Shown in pieces: positions 54,379 to 63,857 of a stretch of DNA of 64,000 nucleotides. The number at the start of each line of letters is the position of its first letter. Position 1 is the stretch's first letter. The notes beneath the pieces were generated by a model. It was not told the DNA's origin and did not search any database. It was given only the letters and a program-made list of their open reading frames with translations. Both the position numbers and the translations under genes were made by a program. The DNA comes from an uncultured Anaerolineae bacterium (lineage in GTDB: Bacteria; Chloroflexota; Anaerolineae; J036; Brachytrichaceae). The DNA lies in the NCBI GenBank assembly GCA_938028725.1, contig CALIMH010000001.1, positions 1-64,000 of the forward strand, read 5' to 3'.

Positions 54379-55452
54379 ATGCCGCTTCAGCAGCAACTTT
54401 TTGGCCAACTGCCCTCAGGCACAGCAGTGCATCTATTGACGTTGACCAACTCCCATGGGGTGACGGTTCAGCTCATGAACTACGGCGCAGCCATTGTCGC
54501 TATTCATACTCCAGACCGCGATGGCAGAATGGCCGACATCACGCTGGGCTTTGACTCGCTGAGTGGTTACCTGGACCCCGAGCGCAACAGCTACTTCGGC
54601 TGCGTGGTGGGGCGCTACGCCAATCGCATCGCCGGCGGTCAGTTCGTGTTGAACGGCGTAACGTACCAGCTCGCGGTGAACGAGGGCGGCATCAATCATC
54701 TGCACGGCGGGCAGCGCGGCTTCGACAAGGTGTTATGGGATTACGCCGTTGCAGAGGCCGATGGCGCGGCCAGCGTTGCGTTCTCATACCTTAGCCCGGA
54801 TGGTGAAGAGCATTATCCCGGCAACCTGCGCGTAGATGTGACCTACACCTTGACCGACACGAACGCGCTGCGCATTTACTACCGTGCGCGCAGCGACAAA
54901 GATACCATCCTCAACCTCACCAATCACACCTACTTCAACCTCTCCGGCGCCGAGACCATCCTCGACCATGAGCTGCTGATCAACGCCGATGCTTTTACGC
55001 CGGTCAACTCAGCGCGCATCCCAACTGGCGAAGTGCGGCCAGTGGAGGGCACGCCGTTTGACTTTCGCCGCCCGACGCCTATCGGCGCCCGCATCCACCA
55101 ACCTGATGAGCAACTGCAGCACGGCCACGGCTACGACCACAACTTTGTCATCAACGGGACGCCCGGCACTTTGCGCTTGGCAGCCATAGTGCATGAACCA
55201 TCCAGTGGGCGCATCCTGGAGGTGCACACCACAGAGCCGGGGCTGCAGTTGTACAGCGGCAACTTTTTGCGCGGCGCATTGGGCAGGGCTGGTCGAAGGT
55301 ATGGCCGGCATAGCGGCTTTTGCTTGGAGACGCAGCACTTTCCCGATTCCCCTCACCATCCCCATTTCCCATCGGTTGTGCTCAAGGCGGGCGAGCTGTT
55401 TGAGTCGCGCACAGAGTTCATCTTTGGTGTGCAGCACGCGCATCACGGGTAG
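54379..55452 (+). CDS. galM: Aldose 1-epimerase (mutarotase)
   Basis: GalM interconverts alpha and beta anomers of hexoses. The 357-residue protein has LTNSHGVTVQLMNYGAAIVAIHTPDRDGRMADITLGFDSLSGYL, GCVVGRYANRIAGGQFVLNG, INHLHGGQRGFDKVLWD (catalytic His), LTNHTYFNLSG (second His), HGYDHNFVING and GFCLETQHFPDSPHHPHFPSV with the catalytic Glu. Start ATG 54379 is leaderless-like; the frame is open to 54355. hisC follows by 5 nt. Confidence 0.95.
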   Translation: MPLQQQLFGQLPSGTAVHLLTLTNSHGVTVQLMNYGAAIVAIHTPDRDGRMADITLGFDSLSGYLDPERNSYFGCVVGRYANRIAGGQFVLNGVTYQLAVNEGGINHLHGGQRGFDKVLWDYAVAEADGAASVAFSYLSPDGEEHYPGNLRVDVTYTLTDTNALRIYYRARSDKDTILNLTNHTYFNLSGAETILDHELLINADAFTPVNSARIPTGEVRPVEGTPFDFRRPTPIGARIHQPDEQLQHGHGYDHNFVINGTPGTLRLAAIVHEPSSGRILEVHTTEPGLQLYSGNFLRGALGRAGRRYGRHSGFCLETQHFPDSPHHPHFPSVVLKAGELFESRTEFIFGVQHAHHG

Positions 55453-55457
55453 ATGCC

Positions 55458-56585
55458 ATGCAGGACGTGGAATCGCTGCTGAATCGCCACGTGCGCCAGA
55501 TGCAGCCCTACGCGCCTATCGCGCCACTGGAGGTGCTGGCCGAGCGGCTGCATCTGCCACGCGAGGCTATCGTGAAGCTCGACGCCAACGAGAACCCCTA
55601 TGGTGTGTCGCCGCGCGTGTGGGAGGCTATCCGCAACGCAGACTTGCACATTTACCCCGATCCCGACCAGACGCGCCTGCGCGAAGCGATCGCACGCTAC
55701 ATCGGTGTGCCGGCTGCGCATATCCTATGTGGCGCTGGCGCCGATGAGGTGATTGACTTGATCGGGCGCGCCTTCCTCCAGCCCGGTGATGCGCTGCTCG
55801 ATCTGCCGCCCACCTTTGGCATGTATCGCTGGGAGGCTGATGTGTGCGGCGCGCGCTACGTGGACGTGCCGCGCCGGCCGGACTTCTCGATAGACGTCGA
55901 AACAGTGATCGCGGTTGCTCGACGCGAGCGGCCTAAGTTGCTTTTCATCACCAACCCCAACAACCCCGATGGCTCAACCATCGAGGACGATGCGCTGCGG
56001 GAGCTGTTGCAGTTGCCTGTGCTAGTGGTGCTCGACGAGGCTTACATTGACTTCAGCGCGCAACCTTCGCGGGCGAGGTGGGTGATGGAACACGAGAATT
56101 TGGTGGTGCTGCGGACATTCAGCAAGCTCGCCGGCATGGCTGGCTTGCGCGTCGGCTACGGTGTGTTCCCACTGAAGGTGGTGCGGCATCTGTGGAAGAT
56201 CAAGCAACCCTACACGCCAAATGTGGCCGGCAGCGCCGCCGCCATCGCTGCGCTGGAGGATGCCGACTTTTTGCGCCAAAGTGTGCAGCGCCTGGTCGCC
56301 GAGCGCCAACGCCTAACCCACGTGCTGGCTGAGCTCGGCTGGCTGGAGCCGTTGCCCAGCTCGGCCAATTTCGTGCTCTGTCGCGTGCGGCTGCCGAGGC
56401 CGATCCCCGGCTTTGAAGGCTTGCCGGCGGGGCGACAGCTCAAGCTGGCCCTGGAGCGATACGGCGTGCTGGTGCGTTGGTTCGACAAGGATGGCCTGCG
56501 CGACTGCATCCGCATCAGTGTGGGCAGGCCAGAACACACCGCCTGCTTGCGCGACGCGCTCGTGGCGATTGCAGCAAGCCTTTAA
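55458..56585 (+). CDS. hisC: Histidinol-phosphate aminotransferase
   Basis: HisC is a PLP-dependent transaminase of histidine synthesis. The 375-residue protein has IVKLDANENPYGVSPRVWEAI, YPDPDQTRLREAIARYIGV, ILCGAGADEVIDLIGRAF, LLFITNPNNPDGS, VLDEAYIDF, and the Schiff-base Lys in VVLRTFSKLAGMAGLRVGYG. The C-terminal YGVLVRWFDKDGLRDCIRISVGRPEH matches. It lies 5 nt after galM and overlaps the pyrophosphatase gene tail to tail by 4 nt. No other his gene is in the window. Confidence 0.93.
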   Translation: MQDVESLLNRHVRQMQPYAPIAPLEVLAERLHLPREAIVKLDANENPYGVSPRVWEAIRNADLHIYPDPDQTRLREAIARYIGVPAAHILCGAGADEVIDLIGRAFLQPGDALLDLPPTFGMYRWEADVCGARYVDVPRRPDFSIDVETVIAVARRERPKLLFITNPNNPDGSTIEDDALRELLQLPVLVVLDEAYIDFSAQPSRARWVMEHENLVVLRTFSKLAGMAGLRVGYGVFPLKVVRHLWKIKQPYTPNVAGSAAAIAALEDADFLRQSVQRLVAERQRLTHVLAELGWLEPLPSSANFVLCRVRLPRPIPGFEGLPAGRQLKLALERYGVLVRWFDKDGLRDCIRISVGRPEHTACLRDALVAIAASL

Positions 56586-57904
56586 CCTTGCAACACGCCA
56601 AGCAGCGTGGGTAGCAATTGCTTCTTGCGCGAGACCACACCGGGCATCTCCCACACGCCTTGACCCTTGCGAGAGAACGGCATGCGCTCCAAGTAACGCG
56701 GCTCGCCCGTGCACACGAGCAGACTGTTGTTCTCCACAATGTCGGTGATCATCAGCGCGGCAAAGTGCAAGCTGCGCTGCTCTTGCAGATGTTGGAGCGC
56801 CTGGCGGATCTCTGGCATGCGGTGGTAGATGGTGGCAAAGTTGGTCACCTCCACCTGCGAAATGCCGAAGCGGGTTGCACCGGCCTCGAACTCCTTCAGG
56901 TCGGCCCGCACGATGTCCTCAGCGGAGCGGCCGCTGATGTCGGCGCCGGCGCGCAACAGCGCTTCCCCAAACTCTTGGAGCTTCTGCTCCGCGCCCTCTA
57001 CGCCGAAGGCGTGCCACGCTAGCCACATTGCTGAGGCACGGTCGCGCGGCGTGGTGGTCGGCGAGTTGAACAGCAAGGTGTCCGACAGAATGCCGGAGAG
57101 CAACATCCCGGCGATCTCCGGCGTCGGCGTCAGCCGGGCGATGCGCATGCGCTCGCTGACCAGCGTGGCGCATGAGCCAACCACGTCCACGTGGAAGTTG
57201 ATCGGCATGGTGGTGCTGATCGTGCCGATGCGGTGATGGTCCAGCACTTCCAGCAACTCAGCCTCGGCCAGGCCGTTCACGGCTTGGCTAGCCTCGTTGT
57301 GGTCCACCAGCACGAGCTTAAGGTGTGGCGGGCGCAACATATCGGCGCGCTTGCAAATGCCGACATAGCGGCCTTCACCGTCCACCACCCAGAAGTCATC
57401 GCGCTGGTCGCGTATAGCTACCTCGCGGTGGTCGCTGATGCGATCGGTGGCGGGGAAGCGGGGCACGTCACGCTCGCAGGCTTCACCGCATGGCACGTTG
57501 ATCAGCTTGCCGAACACGGCGTAGGTCATGTCCAGCCGCTGAGAGAGATAGGCGAACACCGACTGGCCGGTGACCAGTCCCACTGGTCTGCCGTCGGCGT
57601 CCACAATGGGGGCGGCGCGCTGCTCCTTGGCTGAGAGCTGCCAGGCGGCGTAGAGAGGGGTGTCGGGCGAGAGCGGCTCGATATGCCGGGCGACACTCGC
57701 GAAGCGCGGCGCTGCATCCTCCAGCAGCACCGGCGCGGGCACACCGAAGTAGTCCAGCGCGAAGCGCGACTGAGCGTTGATCGAGCCGGCCCGCGCGGCG
57801 ACTGCCGAGACGCCGTCGCGCTCACGCAACAACCAGGCGTAGCCAACCGCCGAGCCGATGGAATCTGTGTCCGGGTTTTTGTGGCCTACGACGTAAATTG
57901 TCAT
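56582..57904 (-). CDS. ppaC: Mn-dependent inorganic pyrophosphatase with CBS domains
   Basis: Family II pyrophosphatase hydrolyses PPi. The 440-residue protein starts MTIYVVGHKNPDTDSIGSAVGYAWLL with the first metal Asp/His set. A CBS pair occupies about residues 65-190 (IEPLSPDTPLYAAWQLSAKEQRAAPIVDADGRPVGLVTGQSVF, DFWVVDGEGRYVGICKRADML), the adenine nucleotide-binding regulatory insert. The DHH site follows (VLVDHNEASQAVNG, VLDHHRIGTI) and the C-terminal DHHA2 part has FSRKGQGVWEMPGVVSRKKQLLPTL. DRTGG is absent. Confidence 0.93.
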   Translation of the reverse strand: MTIYVVGHKNPDTDSIGSAVGYAWLLRERDGVSAVAARAGSINAQSRFALDYFGVPAPVLLEDAAPRFASVARHIEPLSPDTPLYAAWQLSAKEQRAAPIVDADGRPVGLVTGQSVFAYLSQRLDMTYAVFGKLINVPCGEACERDVPRFPATDRISDHREVAIRDQRDDFWVVDGEGRYVGICKRADMLRPPHLKLVLVDHNEASQAVNGLAEAELLEVLDHHRIGTISTTMPINFHVDVVGSCATLVSERMRIARLTPTPEIAGMLLSGILSDTLLFNSPTTTPRDRASAMWLAWHAFGVEGAEQKLQEFGEALLRAGADISGRSAEDIVRADLKEFEAGATRFGISQVEVTNFATIYHRMPEIRQALQHLQEQRSLHFAALMITDIVENNSLLVCTGEPRYLERMPFSRKGQGVWEMPGVVSRKKQLLPTLLGVLQG

Positions 57905-58006
57905 GCGTGTATGGGAAATCAGCAGCCACTGATGAAGGCAGATACATCTCCAGCATCGTCATTTTCAGCGAGCGAGCGGCGCAGTGTGATAGCCTTAAGC
58001 AACGCT

Positions 58007-58465
58007 TCAGCTACACAAGCTGGCGCCCTGCAGCGCTAGTCCGACCAACACGGCGCTGCGCGCGGTCCAAGCAAGCGTGCGCAGCCAGTTGGTGGTGACC
58101 AACCGGCTGACCGTGGGCGAGTCATATCCGCTTACCGCGAGTTGACTGTGGAGTGGGACGGACACCAGCGCAGTGACGGCGAAGATGAACACCACCAGCC
58201 CCAGCAGCAGCCAGGCCAGGCCGGCGCTCACACTCGCCGGCCGAGCTACAACCAGCAGCGCTGCTGCTCCCAATTCGGCGAGCATCGGCAAAGCCACGAC
58301 GGTGGTCGTGAGCGTGGTGTGCGCGGCGTGATAGCTTGGGAACTGTTCGCGGCCCACCTGGTGGAACAACGGGTATTGTGCGATCTGCACATACCAGATC
58401 ACACCGGTCATAAACAGCGAGAGGGAGAGGTTCAGCAGCAACACGGCGCGAGCGTCTTGAAGCAT
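58007..58465 (-). CDS. Hypothetical four-helix membrane protein
   Basis: The 152-residue product has hydrophobic stretches at LLLNLSLSLFMTGVIWYV, VVALPMLAELGAAALLVVA, LAWLLLGLVVFIFAVTALV and TAWTARSAVLVGLALQGA, so four transmembrane segments are likely. I do not recognise a family with certainty; DUF1772-type proteins share the size and layout. ATG 58465 is preceded by TATATT 6 nt upstream, a leaderless-type promoter. It lies 102 nt upstream of the pyrophosphatase on the same strand. Confidence 0.65.
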   Translation of the reverse strand: MLQDARAVLLLNLSLSLFMTGVIWYVQIAQYPLFHQVGREQFPSYHAAHTTLTTTVVALPMLAELGAAALLVVARPASVSAGLAWLLLGLVVFIFAVTALVSVPLHSQLAVSGYDSPTVSRLVTTNWLRTLAWTARSAVLVGLALQGASLCS

Positions 58466-58471
58466 GGCGGC

Positions 58472-58477
58472 AATATA
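58472..58477 (-). promoter_or_regulatory. -10 element with leaderless spacing for the membrane protein
   Basis: TATATT on the minus strand, exactly 6 nt before ATG 58465. Confidence 0.45.
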
Positions 58478-58563
58478 ATCCCATTCAGCGTGAAAGGCGC
58501 TCTGCTTGCTACGGGCTTTGTCATCGCGGCAGCAGCGTAGTAAAGTGCTGGGATACGCGCAAC

Positions 58564-60021
58564 ATGCAGCAGACGACGGCGTTGCAATCGAAAGCCAAAA
58601 GGGATTCCTTTGTCAAGCGGCACTACCAACCAATCATCACGCTGACGCTGCTCATTGCCGATGCCGTCGGTGTTGTGGTGAGCTTTTACTTGGCCTATCA
58701 ACTGCGTCTGCTGTTGCCCTTGCCGGAGCCGGCGCGGAGCGTGCCGGCGTTCCGCGAGTTCCTGCCGCTGTTAGCGTTGCAGTTGGTGTCCATCCTGACG
58801 GCGTTTTTCTTCGCTCGCATGTATCACCGCCAACGCTCGCGCTACAGCGCTGATGAGTTGACCGCGATTCTATCCGGCGTATCGGTTGGCACGCTGATCA
58901 GCATTGCTGTGGCCTCGCTCACCATGCGCAGCGACAGCGCCAGCTCGGACTATCCGCGCGTCATGATCGTCTACGCCTGGCTGCTCACGGTGGTATTGGT
59001 GTCGCTGTTGCGCTGGACACAGTCGCGCTTGCAGCAGGCGCTCCAGGCGCGAGGCATAGGGCGTGTGCGGGTGGCAGTGGTGGGGGCAGGCGAGCCAACT
59101 GAAACGGTGCTGCAACGGCTGCACTATGCGCGCCACGCCTACGAGGTGGTGGGGGTGGTGCTGTTCAACGGCTACCGCCCGCGCAGTGACGTGCGCGTGT
59201 TGGGCACGCTGAACGAGCTGCGAAACTTAATCCAGCGCGAACGAGTGGACGAGGTGATCATCGCCGTTCCCAACGCCAGCAGCGAGGACCTGCTGCATGT
59301 GATTGAGCATTGTGACCGCAGCTCGATCAGCATCAAGGTGCTGCCCGATCATTTTCAAATCATGGCCGGCCAGCTCACTGTCTCAGCCCTGGGTGGTCTG
59401 CCGCTGCTCAACGTGCGGGATGTGGCGCTGCGCGGTTGGAAGCTAAGCTTGAAGCGCGCGATGGACTTGGTGGGCAGCGCGATCGGTTTGGTCTTGTTGG
59501 CGCCGTTGATGTTCCTGATCGCGCTTGCGATCAAGTTGGATTCGCCCGGCCCAGCCCTTTACACCCAGGAGCGCATGGGCCTGGACGGTCGGCGCTTTTA
59601 CTTGCTCAAGTTCCGCACCATGCGTGCTGATGCTGAGCAGCAAGGGCCGGGTTGGACAGTGAAGGATGACCCGCGCCGCACGCGCGTCGGCGCCTTTTTG
59701 CGCCGCACCAATTTGGACGAGCTGCCACAACTGATCAACGTCCTGCTCGGTGAGATGAGCCTGGTCGGCCCGCGGCCAGAGCGGCCAGTGTATGTTGAAG
59801 AGTTTCGCAAGCGCATTCCACGCTACATGGAGCGCCACCGCGAACGCGCCGGCATCACTGGCTGGGCGCAGATCAACGGCCTGCGCGGTGATACCTCCAT
59901 CGAGGAGCGCACGAAGTACGACTTGTGGTACGTCGAGAACTGGTCCATCTGGCTGGATATTCGCATTATCCTGGTGACCATCTGGCAGTCGATCACCGGC
60001 AGCAGCGAGAACGCCTACTAA
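58564..60021 (+). CDS. Exopolysaccharide polyprenyl sugar-phosphate transferase
   Basis: The 485-residue membrane enzyme transfers a hexose-1-phosphate to undecaprenyl phosphate, the first step of polysaccharide assembly. Four N-terminal transmembrane segments ([19 protein letters not shown] to [17 protein letters not shown]) and a Rossmann-like central domain ([13 protein letters not shown]) precede the catalytic part: [58 protein letters not shown], then [28 protein letters not shown] and [37 protein letters not shown]. It may supply the Wzz-like export module encoded at 26-28 kb. Confidence 0.95.
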   Translation: MQQTTALQSKAKRDSFVKRHYQPIITLTLLIADAVGVVVSFYLAYQLRLLLPLPEPARSVPAFREFLPLLALQLVSILTAFFFARMYHRQRSRYSADELTAILSGVSVGTLISIAVASLTMRSDSASSDYPRVMIVYAWLLTVVLVSLLRWTQSRLQQALQARGIGRVRVAVVGAGEPTETVLQRLHYARHAYEVVGVVLFNGYRPRSDVRVLGTLNELRNLIQRERVDEVIIAVPNASSEDLLHVIEHCDRSSISIKVLPDHFQIMAGQLTVSALGGLPLLNVRDVALRGWKLSLKRAMDLVGSAIGLVLLAPLMFLIALAIKLDSPGPALYTQERMGLDGRRFYLLKFRTMRADAEQQGPGWTVKDDPRRTRVGAFLRRTNLDELPQLINVLLGEMSLVGPRPERPVYVEEFRKRIPRYMERHRERAGITGWAQINGLRGDTSIEERTKYDLWYVENWSIWLDIRIILVTIWQSITGSSENAY

Positions 60022-60037
60022 CTGCACAGCGCGATGC

Positions 60038-60931
60038 TCACAGCAACACGCGCGAGCAGTGCTCCGGCCGCCCGCGCGCGCCAGGCACGCGCAGCCTGAA
60101 GAGCGCGCCGGCGCCCGGCCCTTCTTCTGCCTTGTGATCTCCGCCGGCGGTCGTGACGTATAGGTCGCGGTAATCAGGCCCGCCGAACGTCACCGAGGAC
60201 ACTTTGCGCGCTGGAAAGCGAACGCGCAGCGTCTCCTGGCCGTCAGGCGCGTAGCGGATCAGGCAGCCGCCATCCCAACGAGCCGACCACACGTTCCCTT
60301 CTGCGTCCACTGTCATGCCGTCGGGGAAGCCATCCTCCGCTGCGCCTTTCACAAACACGCGCCGATTGCTCAGGTTGCCTGTTGCCATGTCGTAGTCAAA
60401 AAGGTAGATGGTGTGCACAAAGCTATCGGTGAAGTAGAGGTGCTTGAGGTCCGATGTGAAGCCCATGCCGTTCGAGCACTGGATGCCCTCGAGCAGCAGG
60501 TGAAGCGAACCGTCGCAGTCGAGGCGATACAACCGGCCGGGGCGTTGGGGTGTGGGCATGGTGCCGCAAAACACGCGGCCGAGCGGGTCGGCGCACACGT
60601 CGTTGAAGCGCGTCTCGCGCTCATCTGGGATCTCGTCCACGATCAGGTTCAGCTTGCCCTCTTTCCACGTGCCGACGCTGCCACGATCCATGAACAACAG
60701 CAACGCGCCATCGGCCTGGATGGTGAAACCACCCACTACGCGCCCCACCTGAAACATCTCGTGGTGGCCGGTGGCAGGGTCGTACCAAAACATGCGTGGG
60801 TCGTCAATGTCCACCCAGTACAGGCGCTGTTCGAGTGAGTGCCACAGCGGCCCTTCGCCGCAGATGCAGGCATAATCGGCGATCAGCTCGGGTTGAAGGT
60901 CAGATGAGTGCTGCTGGCGTCCCTCGCTCAT
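60038..60931 (-). CDS. SMP-30/gluconolactonase-like protein
   Basis: The 297-residue beta-propeller has the metal-ligand pattern: CICGEGPLWHSLEQRLYWVDID (Glu), RFNDVCADPLGRVFCGTM (Asn/Asp) and FTSDLKHLYFTDSFVHTIYLFDYD with the later FPDGMTVDAEGNVWSARWDGG (Asp). Such enzymes hydrolyse sugar lactones. Start ATG 60931 has TATACT 6 nt upstream. The 5' end overlaps the divergent glycosylase start. The exact lactone cannot be told. Confidence 0.9.
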   Translation of the reverse strand: MSEGRQQHSSDLQPELIADYACICGEGPLWHSLEQRLYWVDIDDPRMFWYDPATGHHEMFQVGRVVGGFTIQADGALLLFMDRGSVGTWKEGKLNLIVDEIPDERETRFNDVCADPLGRVFCGTMPTPQRPGRLYRLDCDGSLHLLLEGIQCSNGMGFTSDLKHLYFTDSFVHTIYLFDYDMATGNLSNRRVFVKGAAEDGFPDGMTVDAEGNVWSARWDGGCLIRYAPDGQETLRVRFPARKVSSVTFGGPDYRDLYVTTAGGDHKAEEGPGAGALFRLRVPGARGRPEHCSRVLL

Positions 60932-61584
60932 GTGCGCAGTATAGCCATCCCAAGGCGCAACCGGAACTCAGGCCAAAGCTGACGCGAGCGTTCTTCGCCC
61001 GCGATACGCGCGTCGTGGCGCGCGACCTGCTCGGCAAGCGGCTCGTGCGCGTGCTGGCAGATGGGACGCGCCTAGCCGGCCGCATCGTCGAGACGGAGGC
61101 CTACTGTCCTGGCGACTCTGCCATGCACGCTTACCGCCGCAAGACTGCGCGGAACGCACCCATGTTCATGCAGCCCGGCACGGCCTACGTGTATTTCACC
61201 TATGGTATGCACTTTTGCTTCAACATCTCAACCGAGGCCGAAGGCGTGCCGGCGGCGGTGTTGATTCGCGCCTTGGAGCCGCTGGAGGGCCTGGCGTGTA
61301 TGCGCGCCCATCGTGGCCGAAACGACGTTGCCGACGCAGCGCTATGCCAAGGGCCGGCCAATTTGTGCAAGGCGCTCGCGCTCGACCGCGCCTTCAGCGG
61401 CTGCGATCTGCTCGCCCCTGACAGCGTGTTGTTTGTCGAGGATGACACCCTGGCCGGGGAGTGGGTGATCAAGACTTCGCCACGCATCGGCATCAGCGGA
61501 GACGAGGTGGCGCTGCGCGCGCCTTGGCGCTTCTATGTCGCGGCCCATCCGGCCGTGAGCGGCCCGCCGCAACTGCGACGTTGA
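60904..61584 (+). CDS. mpg: DNA-3-methyladenine glycosylase (AAG/MPG type)
   Basis: The 226-residue enzyme removes alkylated and deaminated purines from DNA. It has RAFFARDTRVVARDLLGKRLVRVL, then LAGRIVETEAYCPGDSAMHAYRRKTARNAPMFMQPGTAYVYFTYGMHFCFNIST with the catalytic Glu in ETEAY, VLIRALEPLEGL, CQGPANLCKALAL and SPRIGISGDEVALRAPWRFYV. ATG 60904 is the only in-frame start before the conserved core; the overlap of 28 nt with the opposing SMP-30 start is unusual but needed. Confidence 0.9.
   Translation: MSAAGVPRSCAQYSHPKAQPELRPKLTRAFFARDTRVVARDLLGKRLVRVLADGTRLAGRIVETEAYCPGDSAMHAYRRKTARNAPMFMQPGTAYVYFTYGMHFCFNISTEAEGVPAAVLIRALEPLEGLACMRAHRGRNDVADAALCQGPANLCKALALDRAFSGCDLLAPDSVLFVEDDTLAGEWVIKTSPRIGISGDEVALRAPWRFYVAAHPAVSGPPQLRR
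60938..60943 (-). promoter_or_regulatory. -10 element of the SMP-30 gene, leaderless spacing
   Basis: TATACT on the minus strand, exactly 6 nt before ATG 60931. The site lies within the coding region of the opposing glycosylase gene. Confidence 0.45.
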
Positions 61585-61761
61585 CTCGCCCTTGCGCCTT
61601 AGCACTTGAGTAGCAGAGCCAGCGCTCGCTCAAGCTGCGCTGCAGCGCAGCGCGGCAGATAGGCCCAGCAGTGTGGTGCGGGGCCGGCGCTCTAAGTCTG
61701 TCCAGCTTTGCCCTACAATGTGTGTGAGTTTTGTGTGCAACATGTTACTATCGGAGTTGAG

Positions 61762-62277
61762 ATGCTGAACCGAGCTGTGATTGCTGCGTTGAGTGTGATG
61801 ATGCTGGTGGCGTGTGCACAGATGGGTGGAACCGCCGGCCAAAGCGCGATTGCTGTGAAAGATGCCTGGGCACGGCCAGTGACGGTGGACATGGGCGATA
61901 AGCCCATGTCTATGGGGGGCAACCCTGAAAGCGGACATGGGATGCACGGCGGCGTAATGAAGCCGATGAGCGCCGCCTACATGCTCATCGAGAACAGCGG
62001 CAGCGCCGCTGACCGACTGATCGGCGCAACCGGCGATGTCGCGGAGACTTTCGAGGTGCATCTAACCCGTGAACAGAACGGCATGATGGTGATGGAGAAA
62101 TTGAAGGATGGCGTGGAAGTTCCAGCGCGCGGCACGCTGGTGCTGAAGCCAGCCAGCTACCACATCATGCTCATCGGCGTCAAGCGTGACCTAAAGGTCG
62201 GCGATAAGTTCCGTCTCACGCTCAAGTTTCAATCGGGTAAGGAAGTGCCGGTTGACGTGACCGTGCGCGAGCCTTAA
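61762..62277 (+). CDS. PCu(A)C copper chaperone lipoprotein
   Basis: The 171-residue product has a lipoprotein signal (MLNRAVIAALSVMMLVAC, lipobox LVAC, Cys18). The PCu(A)C fold is visible as KDAWARPV, AAYMLIENSGSAADRLIGATGDVAETFEVH, GMMVMEKLKDGVEVPARGTLVLKPASYHIMLIGVKRDLKVGDKFRLTLKFQSGKEVPVDV, with HIML and the MVM pair as copper ligands. A Met/His-rich insert (MGDKPMSMGG, GHGMHGGVMKPMS, about residues 50-75) is unusual. It delivers Cu(I) outside the membrane, possibly to cytochrome oxidase. ggagttgag precedes ATG 61762. Confidence 0.9.
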   Translation: MLNRAVIAALSVMMLVACAQMGGTAGQSAIAVKDAWARPVTVDMGDKPMSMGGNPESGHGMHGGVMKPMSAAYMLIENSGSAADRLIGATGDVAETFEVHLTREQNGMMVMEKLKDGVEVPARGTLVLKPASYHIMLIGVKRDLKVGDKFRLTLKFQSGKEVPVDVTVREP

Positions 62278-62290
62278 CCTGATAACCGGC

Positions 62291-62330
62291 GCGTCCCGTG
62301 GGGCGCGTTGCCCTGCGGGACGCTTCTTCA
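62291..62330 (+). terminator. Intrinsic terminator after the copper chaperone gene
   Basis: GCGTCCCG (62291-62298) pairs with CGGGACGC (62316-62323), and inner GGGC pairs with GCCC. TTCTTCA follows. It lies between the PCu(A)C gene and the convergent radA. Confidence 0.6.
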
Positions 62331-62457
62331 GCGCTACGCCTGGCAAGCGGGACAAGCACAAGAGGCTATCGCCGGCGTTGAGCGCGCTCGCTGCAGGCGT
62401 GCGGGCGCTCCTCAATGAGCAGCCGCTGACAGGCGCTCCCTACGCGCGCCGGCCCGC

Positions 62458-63834
62458 TTAGCTGCCGAGCACCCGATCCACTGCTTCGCCCACGCTTCGC
62501 ACCGGCACCAGCTGCATGTTGCCGTTTGCGACGTCTAACTTGCGCGTGGTCTTTGGGATGACACAACGGGTGAATCCTAGCCGCGCGGCTTCGCCAAGCC
62601 GCTGGCCCAGGTTCGCCACGCTACGCACCTCTCCGCTCAGGCCGATCTCGCCCACCAGCACGGTGTCTGCTGGGATGGGCAATCCTTTGGCCGCGCTGAC
62701 GATGGCCAGCGCTGCGGCTAAATCTGCCGCCGGCTCCTCGATGGTCATGCCACCGACGACGTTGACGAACACGTCCTGGTTGTGCAGCTGGAGGCCCAAC
62801 CGCTTGCTGAGCACAGCGACCAGCAAGAACAAGCGGTTGTAGTCGAAGCCGTTAGCAGTGCGGCGGGGCAGCGGGTTGGGGGTGGGGCTAGCGAGCGCTT
62901 GCACTTCGAGCAACAATGGGCGCGTCCCCTCCATCGTGGCTGCGATGGCCGAGCCTGGCGCATGCATCAGCCGCTCGGCCAAGAAAGCCTCGCTGGGATT
63001 GCTCACCTCGCACATCCCGCTGCTGGTCATCTCGAACACGCCGACCTCGTTGGTGGCGCCGAAGCGATTCTTGGTTGCGCGCAAGATGCGAAATGCCTGG
63101 AAGCGATCCCCCTCCAACTGCAACACCGTGTCCACGATGTGCTCCAGCACCTTCGGCCCGGCGAGCGTCCCCTCCTTGGTGACGTGGCCGACGATGAAAA
63201 TCGCTGTGCCGCTGCGTTTAGCGAGCGCTTGCAATTGCTGAGCACACTCGCGCACTTGGGTCACGCTGCCGGGTGAGGATTGCAGCGACTCGATGAACAT
63301 GGTTTGAATCGAGTCCACCACGCACAGGCGCGGGCGCAATCGCTCCACCGCTTGCACCACCATGTCGAGGTTGGTTTCGGTGAGTAGATACAGGTCGCTG
63401 TCGCCGACGCCCAGGCGTTCAGCGCGCATCTTGATTTGCGCGCTGCTCTCCTCCCCGCTCACGTAGAGCGTGGGCCCGATGTGCCGCGCTGTCAGCACGG
63501 CGGCTTGCAGCAGCAACGTGCTCTTTCCGATGCCCGGATCGCCGCCGATCAGCACCAGCGAGCCCGGCACGATCCCGCCGCCCAACACCCGAGTGAACTC
63601 TTGGATCGGCAGTGGCAGGCGCTCGGTGGTGTCGCTCAGGATTTCGGCCAGCTTGCGGGGATGGTCGAGCGGCATGCTCTCGCGCATGAGGACAGTCGGC
63701 CGATCCGCCACCACCTCCTCCACGAGGGTGTTCCAAGCGCCGCAGGCCGGGCACTTGCCGCTCCAGCGCGGGAAGGTGCTGTGGCAATTGGTGCAGACGT
63801 ACTGGGTGCGGAGTTGTGGCGTGCGCTTTGGCAT
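62458..63834 (-). CDS. radA: DNA repair protein RadA (Sms)
   Basis: RadA is a RecA-like DnaB-type helicase that supports recombination. The 458-residue protein has the zinc finger YVCTNCHSTFPRWSGKCPACGAW (Cys 14, 17, 28, 31), Walker A IGGDPGIGKSTLLLQAAV (98-105), SGEES, VVDSIQTMF, the RadA-specific RATKNRFGATNEVGVFEM, and the C-terminal Lon-like domain (FVNVVGGMTIEEPAADLAAALAIVSA, GEIGLSGEVRSV). It could cooperate with DprA in transformation, but the two genes are 38 kb apart. Confidence 0.97.
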   Translation of the reverse strand: MPKRTPQLRTQYVCTNCHSTFPRWSGKCPACGAWNTLVEEVVADRPTVLMRESMPLDHPRKLAEILSDTTERLPLPIQEFTRVLGGGIVPGSLVLIGGDPGIGKSTLLLQAAVLTARHIGPTLYVSGEESSAQIKMRAERLGVGDSDLYLLTETNLDMVVQAVERLRPRLCVVDSIQTMFIESLQSSPGSVTQVRECAQQLQALAKRSGTAIFIVGHVTKEGTLAGPKVLEHIVDTVLQLEGDRFQAFRILRATKNRFGATNEVGVFEMTSSGMCEVSNPSEAFLAERLMHAPGSAIAATMEGTRPLLLEVQALASPTPNPLPRRTANGFDYNRLFLLVAVLSKRLGLQLHNQDVFVNVVGGMTIEEPAADLAAALAIVSAAKGLPIPADTVLVGEIGLSGEVRSVANLGQRLGEAARLGFTRCVIPKTTRKLDVANGNMQLVPVRSVGEAVDRVLGS

Positions 63835-63857
63835 GGCTGCGCGTGTTGGTGCGCCCG

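Noticed and set aside
61634-61651. Perfect 18-bp palindrome GCTGCGCTGCAGCGCAGC after the glycosylase gene
   Set aside because: It has no loop or T-tract, so it is a weak terminator candidate, and no regulator family with this site is known to me.
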